A stretch of DNA of 48,696 nucleotides, taken from assembly GCA_028686985.1 (NCBI GenBank), contig JAQUBA010000008.1:1-48696 (forward strand). Direction: 5' to 3'. The notes under the pieces were generated by a model. The model searched no databases, had not been told where the DNA came from, and worked only from the letters and a program-made list of their open reading frames with translations. Within the stretch, counting starts at the first letter, position 1. Each line of letters opens with the position of its first letter. This DNA comes from Candidatus Iainarchaeum sp. (lineage in GTDB: Archaea > Micrarchaeota > Micrarchaeia > Anstonellales > Bilamarchaeaceae). The position numbers and the translations under genes were made by a program. Below are positions 16,575 to 24,006 of the stretch, one piece after another.

Positions 16575-17399
16575 ATGGATAATGACCGCCAAAAACTTAC
16601 CACCAGCCAGAGCATCGCAATCACGATTGCCGCCATTGCGGCCGGCGCCGGGATTACGGCTGCTGTTTCATCCAATTGGGAAAGGATATGGGAAAGGATA
16701 AGCTCATTTTTCTACAGGGAGGAGGCTGCCAGCGTGGAAGCGCAGGAGCCGGATGAAAGCGCACGGGAGGAACGGCCGGCCCCGCCGGCACAGCCAGAAG
16801 AGCAGGCAGCGGACGCCGCAAGCGAGGCGCAGGGGGAAACTGCGGGAACTCCTGCCCTGCCCACTGCGGATGATGGCGGGCACCGAGGGCCGCGCGTGGT
16901 TCCGGACCTGAGGGAACAGCCTTCGCCGCACCCGGTCGGGATTGCCATCGTTGGCGACGATGGGGAGATACGCAGGATGAGCATGTCCGATTTGCAATCC
17001 TCTTCGCGGGAAACCTCCCCACGGACGGGAACATCCCGTGAAACTCCTCCCGCAACGCAGGCCCGCAGGGAAGAGCAGGGCAGCCGGAATTCCACCAGAT
17101 TAGATGATGATGCGGAGACGGGCAGCGGCCTTTATTACAATGGAATAGCTTATTGCGTATACGACCCATTCCGCCCCACGGTATCCTGCGGCCTGTACAG
17201 GGATTACCGATACCTTGAAACGGCGCACTGCACCATGCGAACCCCGGAAGACTGGATTTGCGGCCCGATGGGCCCGAACCATGGGTACGACGACATAAAA
17301 TGGGTAGACCGGCGCGGAGTCAGGGGGTTCATACAAACTCCCAGCAGGACCGCGCGGGAGGATGCTCGCAAGCGAATCAGGCAGAGGGGCGGGTACTGA
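16575..17399 (+). CDS. Uncharacterised membrane-anchored protein with a Cys-containing C-terminal domain
   Basis: A 274-residue protein not matching any family I recognise. One membrane helix occupies about residues 12-31. Residues ~47-185 are a long low-complexity linker rich in Glu, Pro, Ala, Ser and Arg, probably disordered. The last ~90 residues form a compact domain with four Cys and many aromatic residues (IAYCVYDPF, TVSCGLYRDYRY, DWICGPMGPNHGYDD). The frame is open far upstream but ATG 16575 is chosen because a T/A-rich box at ~16543-16552 lies ~27 bases before it and the upstream part overlaps the truncated gene. Linker plus Cys domain suggest a surface-exposed or ligand-binding role. 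Confidence 0.65.
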   Translation: MDNDRQKLTTSQSIAITIAAIAAGAGITAAVSSNWERIWERISSFFYREEAASVEAQEPDESAREERPAPPAQPEEQAADAASEAQGETAGTPALPTADDGGHRGPRVVPDLREQPSPHPVGIAIVGDDGEIRRMSMSDLQSSSRETSPRTGTSRETPPATQARREEQGSRNSTRLDDDAETGSGLYYNGIAYCVYDPFRPTVSCGLYRDYRYLETAHCTMRTPEDWICGPMGPNHGYDDIKWVDRRGVRGFIQTPSRTAREDARKRIRQRGGY

Positions 17400-17432
17400 A
17401 CGCCGCACCTTTGCTCAAGAACGTACCCGTGC

Positions 17433-17442
17433 ATTTATAAGC
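17433..17442 (+). promoter_or_regulatory. TATA box of the TPR-like membrane protein gene
   Basis: ATTTATAAGC, centred about 27 bases before the ATG at 17465, without a ribosome-binding site in between. Confidence 0.55.
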
Positions 17443-17464
17443 ATAATTAGACACATATTGGTGC

Positions 17465-18775
17465 ATGAAACGCCAGCTGGCCCATGCAACCGCTACTCCT
17501 GCGAAACGAAGGGTGAAGAAAAACCGGGTATTTATAGTGGCAGAGAGCCTGATGGAGCAGCGCAGAACCAGGAAGCATGCAAGAAAGACGCTCAAGCCGT
17601 ACTCCAGCGACGGAGAGGCGTGCATCGCCGCTGAGCGGCTTTCCGCGCAAAAGGCGCACCTGGATGCCGCAAAAATCTGGATTGCGGTCGGGCTGAGGAA
17701 CAAGGCTGCCCAGGAAGTGAGGGACAGCGGGTGGGACCTGCAGATTGCGCAGTTCTGCCTGAGGCACGGCATGAAATGGGAGATACGGGAACTGATGGAA
17801 GAATTGGCGAAGGGAGACGATGCGCTGCGCGCCTCAAATTTCGCTTATGCGATAGGGGAAGGGGCGAGGGCGATTGACCTGGGGCTGGTGCACCTGGCCA
17901 CCGAATCTTCTTCCATGCCCGACGTATTCAGGGAGAATAAGGAACTGATGATGGACATTGCAAGGAAAATGGAGGAAGGTGAGAACTACGGGACCGCAGG
18001 CAGGATTTACGAAAGGATGGGGGAGGCCATAAAGGCCGCGCGGTGCTACGCGCGCGGCGGCCATCTTGACGAACTTGAACGGATGGAAAAGGAAGATGGC
18101 GAAACACTGCGGGGGGATGGGCGCGCTTCCCTGAACGTATATATCGAGGCCTGCACCCAGGCGACCCAGATACGGCAGGATGAGGCGGGGTGGAAAACGA
18201 AGGCGAAAGACGCCCTGGCAAGGTACGATTCGCGCCACCTGCGGGCATCATGGATAAGCTTTTCAGGAACAGCATCCGGCGTGCTGGGGGCCGGCGGAGC
18301 GGCACTTCTGGTTTTCAACCAGCTCCTGGCCGGCGTTGTCCTCCTGATCGGGGCCGGTGTGATGCTTTCCACAATCCTAGTGCCGCTCATCATAAGGGAG
18401 AATGCAGGGGAAAAGATTTCAAGGGCGGGCGAGAAGAGGGGCGCGAAGAGCAAGCCGCTTCCGCTTCCACCCCACCCGATAGTCTTCTCGGAAGGCGAGG
18501 AGGCGAAACTGATGAAGAGCCCGGAATCGCAAGCCAGTAAGCTGGTGAAAGAGGGAAAAATATACGAGGCCGGCCTCATGTATGCAAAAATGGGGAACGT
18601 CATCCTAGCGAGGGACTGTGGAAACCAGCTGGCAAAGGGAGGGAAGATGGGGCAGGCGAGGGAGCTCTGGATGCTCGTGTACGGGACAACCTATCTCTAT
18701 TTTGAAGAAATGGAAAAGACCGAGCCCGAAGCCGCCAAAGCCGCCTTCATATCAATTGGGATAGACAGGGACTAG
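17465..18775 (+). CDS. Uncharacterised TPR-like protein with two central membrane helices
   Basis: A 436-residue protein. The basic N terminus (residues 1-45) precedes helical-repeat segments such as HLDAAKIWIAVGLRNKA, NYGTAGRIYERMGEAIKAARCYA and, at the C terminus, KIYEAGLMYAKMGNVILA. These have the A/Y/A spacing of TPR-like helix pairs. Two hydrophobic helices at about 263-284 and 287-310 split the repeats into a long N-terminal and a short C-terminal cytoplasmic arm. It follows the 274-aa membrane protein on the same strand but has its own TATA box. Its last codons overlap by four bases the convergent 338-aa gene. A membrane-bound protein-interaction scaffold is the likely type of role; the partner is unknown. 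Confidence 0.68.
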   Translation: MKRQLAHATATPAKRRVKKNRVFIVAESLMEQRRTRKHARKTLKPYSSDGEACIAAERLSAQKAHLDAAKIWIAVGLRNKAAQEVRDSGWDLQIAQFCLRHGMKWEIRELMEELAKGDDALRASNFAYAIGEGARAIDLGLVHLATESSSMPDVFRENKELMMDIARKMEEGENYGTAGRIYERMGEAIKAARCYARGGHLDELERMEKEDGETLRGDGRASLNVYIEACTQATQIRQDEAGWKTKAKDALARYDSRHLRASWISFSGTASGVLGAGGAALLVFNQLLAGVVLLIGAGVMLSTILVPLIIRENAGEKISRAGEKRGAKSKPLPLPPHPIVFSEGEEAKLMKSPESQASKLVKEGKIYEAGLMYAKMGNVILARDCGNQLAKGGKMGQARELWMLVYGTTYLYFEEMEKTEPEAAKAAFISIGIDRD

Positions 18776-19788
18776 CGCCGGGGGGTTTTTTTGGGAACCG
18801 GTCCCGCCGGTTGTTCCGAACCTCGAGGCTCCGCGCTTCCGCGGGCCTTCAACGCGCCCCTGTATTTGGCATCCATATCGGCAGCCCCCGGCCCGGGAGC
18901 CCTCCTGGCCGCCCCGACCCTCGCATCCGCTTCTTCGCCTATTTTGTATTCAACGGTATGCGTCGGCCTGTGGCGGTTCCCGAAGGATATCCTTTCAAGC
19001 GACTGCCGGCCCCCGGTCCTCGCGTAATAATCCAACGCGGCCTTTGCGATGCGCATCCTCACCTCGTCCGGAAGCGTTGCATCGTTGAGTGCGATTTCCA
19101 TCAGTACGTCTGGCTTGCCTCCCCTTATGCACTTTTCCACAAGGCGGGAAGTGGTCAGCGCAGCGCCAATCAGCTTTTCCGCCTCCTCGCATATCCTGTG
19201 CTCAACAGAGGATTTGCGCGCCCCGCGGTTTTCAGCCGCCATTTTCGCGAGGCCCTGCCAGTCGCCCATCCTCACCAGGGTTCCCATTTTCGACTCGGCG
19301 CACCTAAGGGTAGAAGCGTCTATCGCCTGCATCAGCGTCAAGTTAAGCGATTCCGGAAATTCCACTTCCTTGCCGAGGGCGCGGAGCTTCTCCGTCACGG
19401 CCTCCCTGAAGTAAACGTGAATGAGAAAAGACCATGCATTGCTGCGCTGCGCAGGGGTGTGGACTCTGCCCCTCGCGATTGTAAGCAGGCATTCGCAATA
19501 GCTCTTCTTAGTTTCAGGATTCGCACCGGCGATTTCGGCGGCCAGCGCATACACTCGTGAAAAATCCTTAAGCTTGGCGATGCGCGCTTCAACATCCGCG
19601 TCGGAGAGGGGAGGGAATGGATTAGGAACCGGCACGAAGCCGGTTGAATCAAGGAAGCCGGTTCTCAGGAGCGCGTCGTATATTCTCATTGGTTCAGCGT
19701 AGGAAAGCACGGAATACGCCTCTGCTATCCCCTTATCCACGCCAGCCGCTTCACCGGCCAGAACATCGTAGTACGTAGCCATATCCAT
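18772..19788 (-). CDS. Uncharacterised HEAT-like helical protein (338 aa)
   Basis: Function not recognised. Almost wholly alpha-helical, with no signal peptide or membrane span; the last ~60 residues are a Pro/Ala/Arg-rich tail ending KKTPRR. The segment DVLMEIALNDATLPDEVRMRI around residues 228-248 matches a motif also present in the 258-aa and 256-aa proteins 0.4-2 kb away (L..IA.DA.LP.EVR..A), which has the look of a HEAT repeat. The ATG at 19788 is chosen over a GTG one codon upstream. The gene is convergent with the TPR-like gene (4-base overlap). It may belong to a lineage-specific paralogous family. Confidence 0.68.
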   Translation of the reverse strand: MDMATYYDVLAGEAAGVDKGIAEAYSVLSYAEPMRIYDALLRTGFLDSTGFVPVPNPFPPLSDADVEARIAKLKDFSRVYALAAEIAGANPETKKSYCECLLTIARGRVHTPAQRSNAWSFLIHVYFREAVTEKLRALGKEVEFPESLNLTLMQAIDASTLRCAESKMGTLVRMGDWQGLAKMAAENRGARKSSVEHRICEEAEKLIGAALTTSRLVEKCIRGGKPDVLMEIALNDATLPDEVRMRIAKAALDYYARTGGRQSLERISFGNRHRPTHTVEYKIGEEADARVGAARRAPGPGAADMDAKYRGALKARGSAEPRGSEQPAGPVPKKTPRR

Positions 19789-19918
19789 CACGTCTTAGAA
19801 TGAATTTACTATTATGCTTCGGAGATTTTTAAATGTTCTGTTTAATGATTTAATGTGATAGAACACTTGGGAAAACCAATACGAGTCGCTCGTTCTCGCC
19901 TTCCGGCGCGCGTAAGGA

Positions 19919-20022
19919 AGCTTGAGGTTTTTGGGCTCCTTTTTGCTTGCCCCGCAGGGCATACCCAAATGCAGAGCCGAAGCGAGCCCTAGGTGGCGAG
20001 CTGAGGCGAGAAAAAAGGAGAG
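19919..20022 (+). repeat. tRNA-boundary repeat, copy B (beside tRNA-Ile)
   Basis: Bases 19919-19946 are identical over 28 positions to 6492-6519. CTCCTTTTTG (19936-19945) is answered by AAAAAGGAG (20012-20020), and the element ends directly at the discriminator base of tRNA-Ile. The interior (~65 bases) differs from copy A apart from the GCAGAG..GAAGCGA block. Here the element lies 3' of its tRNA, whereas copy A lies 5', so its + orientation is constant while tRNA orientation is not. Read on the minus strand its end supplies the T-tract behind tRNA-Ile. Confidence 0.6.
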
Positions 20023-20097
20023 TGGGCCCACGGAGATTTGAACTCCGGACCTTTCGATTATCAGTCGAACGCTCCAACCTGGCTGAGCTATGGGCCC
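20023..20097 (-). tRNA. tRNA-Ile (anticodon GAU)
   Basis: A 75-base class I cloverleaf on the minus strand. Acceptor GGGCCCA (20097-20091) pairs with TGGGCCC (20030-20024), and the discriminator A is at 20023. D-stem GCTC/GAGC, anticodon stem TTCGA/TCGAA around CTGATAA (anticodon GAT) and T-stem CGGAG/CTCCG around TTCAAAT are all intact. No CCA and no intron. A TATA-like TTTTAAAAC at about 20138-20147 lies ~40 bases upstream. Confidence 0.96.
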
Positions 20098-20202
20098 TCT
20101 AACCTCGGATAAGTAAGGAGTATGGATATGGAATGTTTTAAAAGGGATTTAGATGGCGGGCGGAAAAGTTTAAGAATTGAATGTGGTATTAAATAAGTTT
20201 AT

Positions 20203-20979
20203 ATGGATGAAGGATACCTTGCCATGGTGGAAAGGGAGCTGCCTGTGCTTAGGGCGCTCATTTCCGAAGCCATGGGGCATAGGGTGGATTGCCCGGAGTG
20301 GCATGCCGCGGTGCAGACGGTGCAGGACAGGATAGACCGCATCCCGCCGCCCATTCTCCGGGAAATCACAAACCATGAGAAGGATGCCATCGTGAGGGGG
20401 GAGGCCGCGCTTGGGCTCATCCGGCACGCGGGAAGGGAGAACGGGGCATCCCCGGAAGACAAGATGCTCACCATGAGGTGGCTCAAGCAGGACGCCAGCT
20501 TCCATCCGGACGTGAACAGGTATGCATCGGAGATGCTGGAGTATCTGGAGGGCAGATATGCGCCCTGGGGAAAGGTGCTTTATGACCTAACGAAGCCGCA
20601 CGCGGACAGGGTGCTTGCGGGAAAGAGGTGCATCCAGGACGCATTCGGCAAACGCAGGCTGGGCAGGCTGTATGGCATTGCAATGGACGGCGCCCTGCCC
20701 ATGGAAGTGAGGGTGGAGGCGAGGCTGAGGTTCAGGGAACTCGTGGTTGCCTGCCAGAAGGGGGAGGAGGACTGGGCCGAGGTCCAGGGGATGGCGGCCA
20801 ACCTTGACAGAGTGGAAGAATTGAATGGGCACGGCGGGCAGACGGCCGTGAAAATCAGGGTGGGCAGCATGCATGCCCCTGATTTGTGCGAATTCATCAA
20901 GCGGGTTGCAAGGGAAAGGATTGAGGCCGAAGGGGCATGCAGGACCAGCACGTTCCGGCTGCCGCCCCGGAAAAAATAG
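20203..20979 (+). CDS. Uncharacterised HEAT-like helical protein (258 aa)
   Basis: No family recognised. The 258 residues are predicted helical throughout, soluble, with a basic Pro-containing tail (RLPPRKK). Residues ~155-180, GRLYGIAMDGALPMEVRVEA, match the motif L..IA.DA.LP.EVR..A found in the neighbouring 338-aa and 256-aa products, suggesting common descent and HEAT-type helix pairs. Alternating Leu/Ala-rich helices and Pro-initiated turns continue along the chain. An A/T-rich box (ATTAAATAAG) lies close upstream. It points in the same direction as the 256-aa gene, which has its own TATA box. Confidence 0.68.
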   Translation: MDEGYLAMVERELPVLRALISEAMGHRVDCPEWHAAVQTVQDRIDRIPPPILREITNHEKDAIVRGEAALGLIRHAGRENGASPEDKMLTMRWLKQDASFHPDVNRYASEMLEYLEGRYAPWGKVLYDLTKPHADRVLAGKRCIQDAFGKRRLGRLYGIAMDGALPMEVRVEARLRFRELVVACQKGEEDWAEVQGMAANLDRVEELNGHGGQTAVKIRVGSMHAPDLCEFIKRVARERIEAEGACRTSTFRLPPRKK

Positions 20980-21007
20980 GGATGGCGGGAAACCGGGCGG
21001 GCTCACG

Positions 21008-21017
21008 GTTTAAAAGG
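21008..21017 (+). promoter_or_regulatory. TATA box of the 256-aa HEAT-like gene
   Basis: GTTTAAAAGG, centred about 30 bases before the ATG at 21043; the gap holds only A/T-rich sequence and no Shine-Dalgarno. Confidence 0.5.
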
Positions 21018-21042
21018 CATATGTGTGTAATTATTAATTAAT

Positions 21043-21813
21043 ATGGAAACTAATGATGGTGCCCGCATAGGCCACCTGAGGTCCCTCTGCCGGAATGCCT
21101 GCAACGCCAGCCTGGACGAGGGATTCAGGCGGGAGGTGGAGGACCGCATAGCCCGGGAGCTACAGGGCATGGGGCTGGGCAGACTGGAGCAGCTTGCGAT
21201 GTGCGAGGAAGAGGAGAGCCTCAGGCGCGCCGCAGGCCTCATGTTCGCATGGAAGCTCGCGTGCGACGCGGGCGTGTTCCCTGCGGGAAAGGCGCAACGG
21301 CTGAACGCGCTGATTTCCAGGGAGGGGACTCCCGCGGAAGTGTCGGAATACGTGAGGGGCTCGCTTTCGCATTTGTTGGGATGGCCGATGGAAAAATGGC
21401 AAATCCTTGCGGACGCCGGGAAGCCAGAAGCCATGAGGATTTCCGCTTCGCAGGACGTGATATTGTACTGCCGCCAGAACGGGTACGCGAGCGTGCTGCA
21501 CAGGATTGCGGGGGATGCCGGCATGCCAATGGGTGCGCGGGAGATGGCGGTGTGCGCCCTGCTGGAGGTCAGGATGGACGGGCCGGACGCTTCGTGCGAT
21601 TTGGGGGAGCCGAACCCCCGCATGGTGGCGAGGCATGTTCTGGACAAGGGGTTTGCCCCGATCCCATGCGTGGACGCCAGCGACGCATGCCGCGAGCTCG
21701 TGAGGAGGGCGGGGATGCGTCAGAGGATTGAGCTCTCCTGGGGAAAGAAGCCGCCGGTTGCGCCCAATACGGAGAGGTTGAGGGCACAGCTCCTTAGACA
21801 GTATAAAAAATAG
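21043..21813 (+). CDS. Uncharacterised HEAT-like helical protein (256 aa)
   Basis: Helical, soluble, not assignable to a known family. SVLHRIAGDAGMPMGAREMAVCAL around residues 152-175 aligns with GRLYGIAMDGALPMEVR in the preceding 258-aa protein and DVLMEIALNDATLPDEVR in the 338-aa protein, so the three probably derive from one ancestor. It contains about nine Cys, more than its relatives. The C terminus is basic (LLRQYKK). It has its own TATA box, and the three genes around tRNA-Ile are thus separately transcribed members of one family. Confidence 0.68.
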   Translation: METNDGARIGHLRSLCRNACNASLDEGFRREVEDRIARELQGMGLGRLEQLAMCEEEESLRRAAGLMFAWKLACDAGVFPAGKAQRLNALISREGTPAEVSEYVRGSLSHLLGWPMEKWQILADAGKPEAMRISASQDVILYCRQNGYASVLHRIAGDAGMPMGAREMAVCALLEVRMDGPDASCDLGEPNPRMVARHVLDKGFAPIPCVDASDACRELVRRAGMRQRIELSWGKKPPVAPNTERLRAQLLRQYKK

Positions 21814-21842
21814 TAAATTATGTTATGGTTAGACAAAAGCGC

Positions 21843-21917
21843 TCACTTCGTAAGGAGGTATGTGAGGATTAGCACGAGCGCGATTAAGCTTGTGAAGAAG
21901 ATTATCTCCTCTATCAT
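21843..21917 (-). CDS. Possible 24-aa single-helix membrane peptide
   Basis: An ATG at 21917 opens a 24-codon frame that encodes an acidic tip (MIEEI), one continuous hydrophobic helix (FFTSLIALVLILTYLL) and a final Thr-Lys before TGA: the layout of a membrane micropeptide. A TATA-like AGTATAAAAA on the minus strand at about 21943-21952 lies 26-35 bases upstream. The same A/T-rich block serves the divergent carbamate kinase gene. It is too short for statistics, and chance is possible. If real, it would be divergently coupled to carbamate kinase. Confidence 0.4.
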   Translation of the reverse strand: MIEEIIFFTSLIALVLILTYLLTK

Positions 21918-21932
21918 GGATAATGGTTATCC
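21918..21932. promoter_or_regulatory. Perfect dyad between the 24-aa ORF and carbamate kinase
   Basis: GGATAA (21918-21923) and TTATCC (21927-21932) are perfect inverted partners around TGG. The dyad lies between the shared A/T-rich promoter block (21940-21952) and the 24-aa ORF, where a regulator could act on both directions. The included 9-mer ATAATGGTT also occurs at the amidohydrolase promoter (~7467). Confidence 0.4.
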
Positions 21933-21968
21933 TTGCTGATTTTTATACTTTTTGAGGGATAGGGGAAT

Positions 21969-22853
21969 ATGAAGATAGTCGTCGCACTCGGGGGGAACGC
22001 GCTTATTCTGCCCGGGCAGAAGGGGACCGCGGAAGAGCAGATGAAGAACGTCAGCAAGACGTGCAGGCAACTGCGCATTTTGGAAGAGGAACACGAAATC
22101 GTGATTACGCATGGCAACGGCCCGCAGGTCGGGAATTTGCTCATCCAGCAGAAGGAGGCGAACGGAAAGATTGCGGAGATGCCCATGGACGTGTGCGGCG
22201 CGATGACGCAGGGGCAGCTCGGGTACTGGATACAGCAGGAGATGAGGAATGAAGGGATCCATGCGACCACCATTGTGACGCAGACGCTGGTGGATGCGGA
22301 GGACCCCGCGTTCAAGAACCCGACGAAACCTGTGGGGCCCTTCTACACGGAAAAGCATGAGGGGATGGTGATGGATGCGGGGAGGGGTTACAGGAAGGTT
22401 GTGCCTTCCCCCATTCCGGTTGAGATTGTTGAGATTGATGCGATAAAGGCGATGATTGGGAAGGGGCTGGTGGTCATTGCATCCGGAGGGGGCGGGATTC
22501 CGGTCGTCAGGAAGGGCGGGAAACTGATGGGTGTGGAGGCGGTCATAGACAAGGACAGGGCGGCGCAGGTCCTTGCGAACGAGATATTTGCGGACGTGCT
22601 TATGATACCCACTGCGGTGGATTCGGTAAAGATTAATTTTGGAAAGAAGGATGAGAAGGAGATATGGGAAATGGGTGTGGAAGATGCGGAGAAACACCTT
22701 GCTGCGGGCGAGTTTGCGGAAGGGAGCATGAAGCCTAAAATAGAGGCGTGCGCCGCCTTTGTAAAAAACGGGGGGAAGAAAGCGGTAATCTGCTCAATAG
22801 AAAATATGGAGAAGGCGCTGGATGGAAGGGCAGGGACTACCATTCACTCCTGA
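21969..22853 (+). CDS. arcC: Carbamate kinase
   Basis: A 294-residue amino-acid-kinase-fold enzyme interconverting carbamoyl phosphate + ADP with carbamate + ATP. Canonical blocks are VVALGGNAL at the N terminus, ITHGNGPQVGNLL near residue 42, MTQGQLGYWIQQEM near residue 78, VIASGGGGIPVV near residue 173, and DKDRAAQVLANE near residue 193. Full length, about 10 kb upstream of the nearest recognised metabolic neighbour (pgk). In fermenters it makes ATP from carbamoyl phosphate formed by arginine or allantoin breakdown; no ornithine or oxamate carbamoyltransferase is in this window. Its 3' end overlaps the convergent 177-aa gene by ten bases. Confidence 0.95.
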   Translation: MKIVVALGGNALILPGQKGTAEEQMKNVSKTCRQLRILEEEHEIVITHGNGPQVGNLLIQQKEANGKIAEMPMDVCGAMTQGQLGYWIQQEMRNEGIHATTIVTQTLVDAEDPAFKNPTKPVGPFYTEKHEGMVMDAGRGYRKVVPSPIPVEIVEIDAIKAMIGKGLVVIASGGGGIPVVRKGGKLMGVEAVIDKDRAAQVLANEIFADVLMIPTAVDSVKINFGKKDEKEIWEMGVEDAEKHLAAGEFAEGSMKPKIEACAAFVKNGGKKAVICSIENMEKALDGRAGTTIHS

Positions 22854-23377
22854 GTGCCCTCTATCATGCCCGTAAGCACATCAGAACTGAAATTTGCAGT
22901 TGCGGGGGATTCGTCTATGAATTCTATCCTCTTCCCATCCGCGGCCGGGCAGCTTCCCGATGGCCTGAACGGGGCGCTGTCCTGCAACTGCCATACTTTC
23001 AAGCCCAGTATTTTGTCCCCGTTTGACTTGCTTATGATTTCCCCCATCGTATCAACAAGCTTCCTTTCCCATGGTTCCGGAGGGCGGCCCGTTAACCCAT
23101 TAAGGAGCTTGAAGAGCCCCTTGCTGTCCTTCAGGAGCCGTTTCATGGCCCCTTCCCGCACATCGGAATATTCCGAAGTAACGGCGAGGTAGGCGAGCGC
23201 CCGCATGTTTCCTGCGAGCTGGTCAAGGGCGACACCCCTGAACATCGCATCCTCACTGTGAATATGCCTCACTATTTCCAGGACGTTCCGGGATTGCCCT
23301 CCTTTCGCCCTCTCTATCGCCTTATCCATATCCGGTTTCACAGCGGGAACCGGGCCATTGTTTTGTGTTAATGCCAT
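22844..23377 (-). CDS. Uncharacterised helical protein (177 aa)
   Basis: Not recognised. The start is taken at ATG 23377, because a TATA-like TACTTAAATG (about 23401-23410) lies ~28 bases upstream; an earlier ATG at 23428 would lie above that promoter. The central part, GNMRALAYLAVTSEYSDVREGAMKRLL, has the helix-turn-helix spacing of a HEAT repeat and loosely resembles the L..IA.D..LP.EVR motif of the nearby family. The C-terminal ~60 residues look less helical (VWQLQDSAPF, then an acidic tail). No signal peptide or membrane helix. Confidence 0.6.
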   Translation of the reverse strand: MALTQNNGPVPAVKPDMDKAIERAKGGQSRNVLEIVRHIHSEDAMFRGVALDQLAGNMRALAYLAVTSEYSDVREGAMKRLLKDSKGLFKLLNGLTGRPPEPWERKLVDTMGEIISKSNGDKILGLKVWQLQDSAPFRPSGSCPAADGKRIEFIDESPATANFSSDVLTGMIEGTQE

Positions 23378-23463
23378 AGCATTATTATGTGTGGAGAAAC
23401 ATTTAAGTATGTAAGCTACGGCGGGCAAAATAGTTTTAATCTCTCTTTACCAATTATTTGTAT

Positions 23464-23955
23464 ATGAGTGAAATAAGGCAACTGCAACAGAAATATGCCG
23501 CTCCCAGAATAAGATTCAGGGAATGGAGATACAGGACTTATGAGCGGATTGGGCTGCTGAGGGACATACGCACGGAGCAGGAAGCAATGAAAACGGGAAG
23601 GGCGAGCCTGACGCAACTGGACGATAAGGAACTGCTGCAGCGCGGAATACTCGTGCTTGAGAAATCGCAAAGTTTATGCGCACGGGAAACCCCATTGAAG
23701 GTTGGGCTGGCACTCGGCAGCGCGGGAATACTTTGGATGGCAATCGACATTTTCACGAATAGCGCAAACAAATGGCTGGGCGGCGTTTTTGCCGCGGTGA
23801 GCGTAGGGCTTGTGTTTGCAGCAGACATAATCAATAGGCGGGGCAGGGTAAGGGAGACCATGTTCTCAGAAGAGTTCTCAAACGTCTTGCGCGAGCAAAT
23901 CAGGAGGAAGCCGTTTGGGTGGGAACAGCAGGTGGACAAGCGCGTCGCGCATTGA
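23464..23955 (+). CDS. Uncharacterised two-helix membrane protein (163 aa)
   Basis: Not recognised. The N-terminal ~75 residues are charged and helical (REWRYRTYERIGLLRDI), probably coiled. Two membrane helices follow at roughly residues 78-96 and 103-122 with a short external loop, and then a charged C-terminal tail. ATG 23464 is preferred to a TTG two codons upstream. TTTTAAT at ~23433-23439 gives leaderless spacing. It precedes the Orc1/Cdc6 gene on the same strand but is separated by a promoter gap. Confidence 0.62.
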   Translation: MSEIRQLQQKYAAPRIRFREWRYRTYERIGLLRDIRTEQEAMKTGRASLTQLDDKELLQRGILVLEKSQSLCARETPLKVGLALGSAGILWMAIDIFTNSANKWLGGVFAAVSVGLVFAADIINRRGRVRETMFSEEFSNVLREQIRRKPFGWEQQVDKRVAH

Positions 23956-24006
23956 TATATGCGGGCCGGCACAAAGGGTTTTAACTTCTTTTCGTGAATT
24001 CTGTCC

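Noticed and set aside
23956-24006. Replication origin next to cdc6
   Set aside because: The gap is only 51 bases, with no repeated G-string motif and no A/T-rich unwinding stretch; the downstream side holds genes at once.
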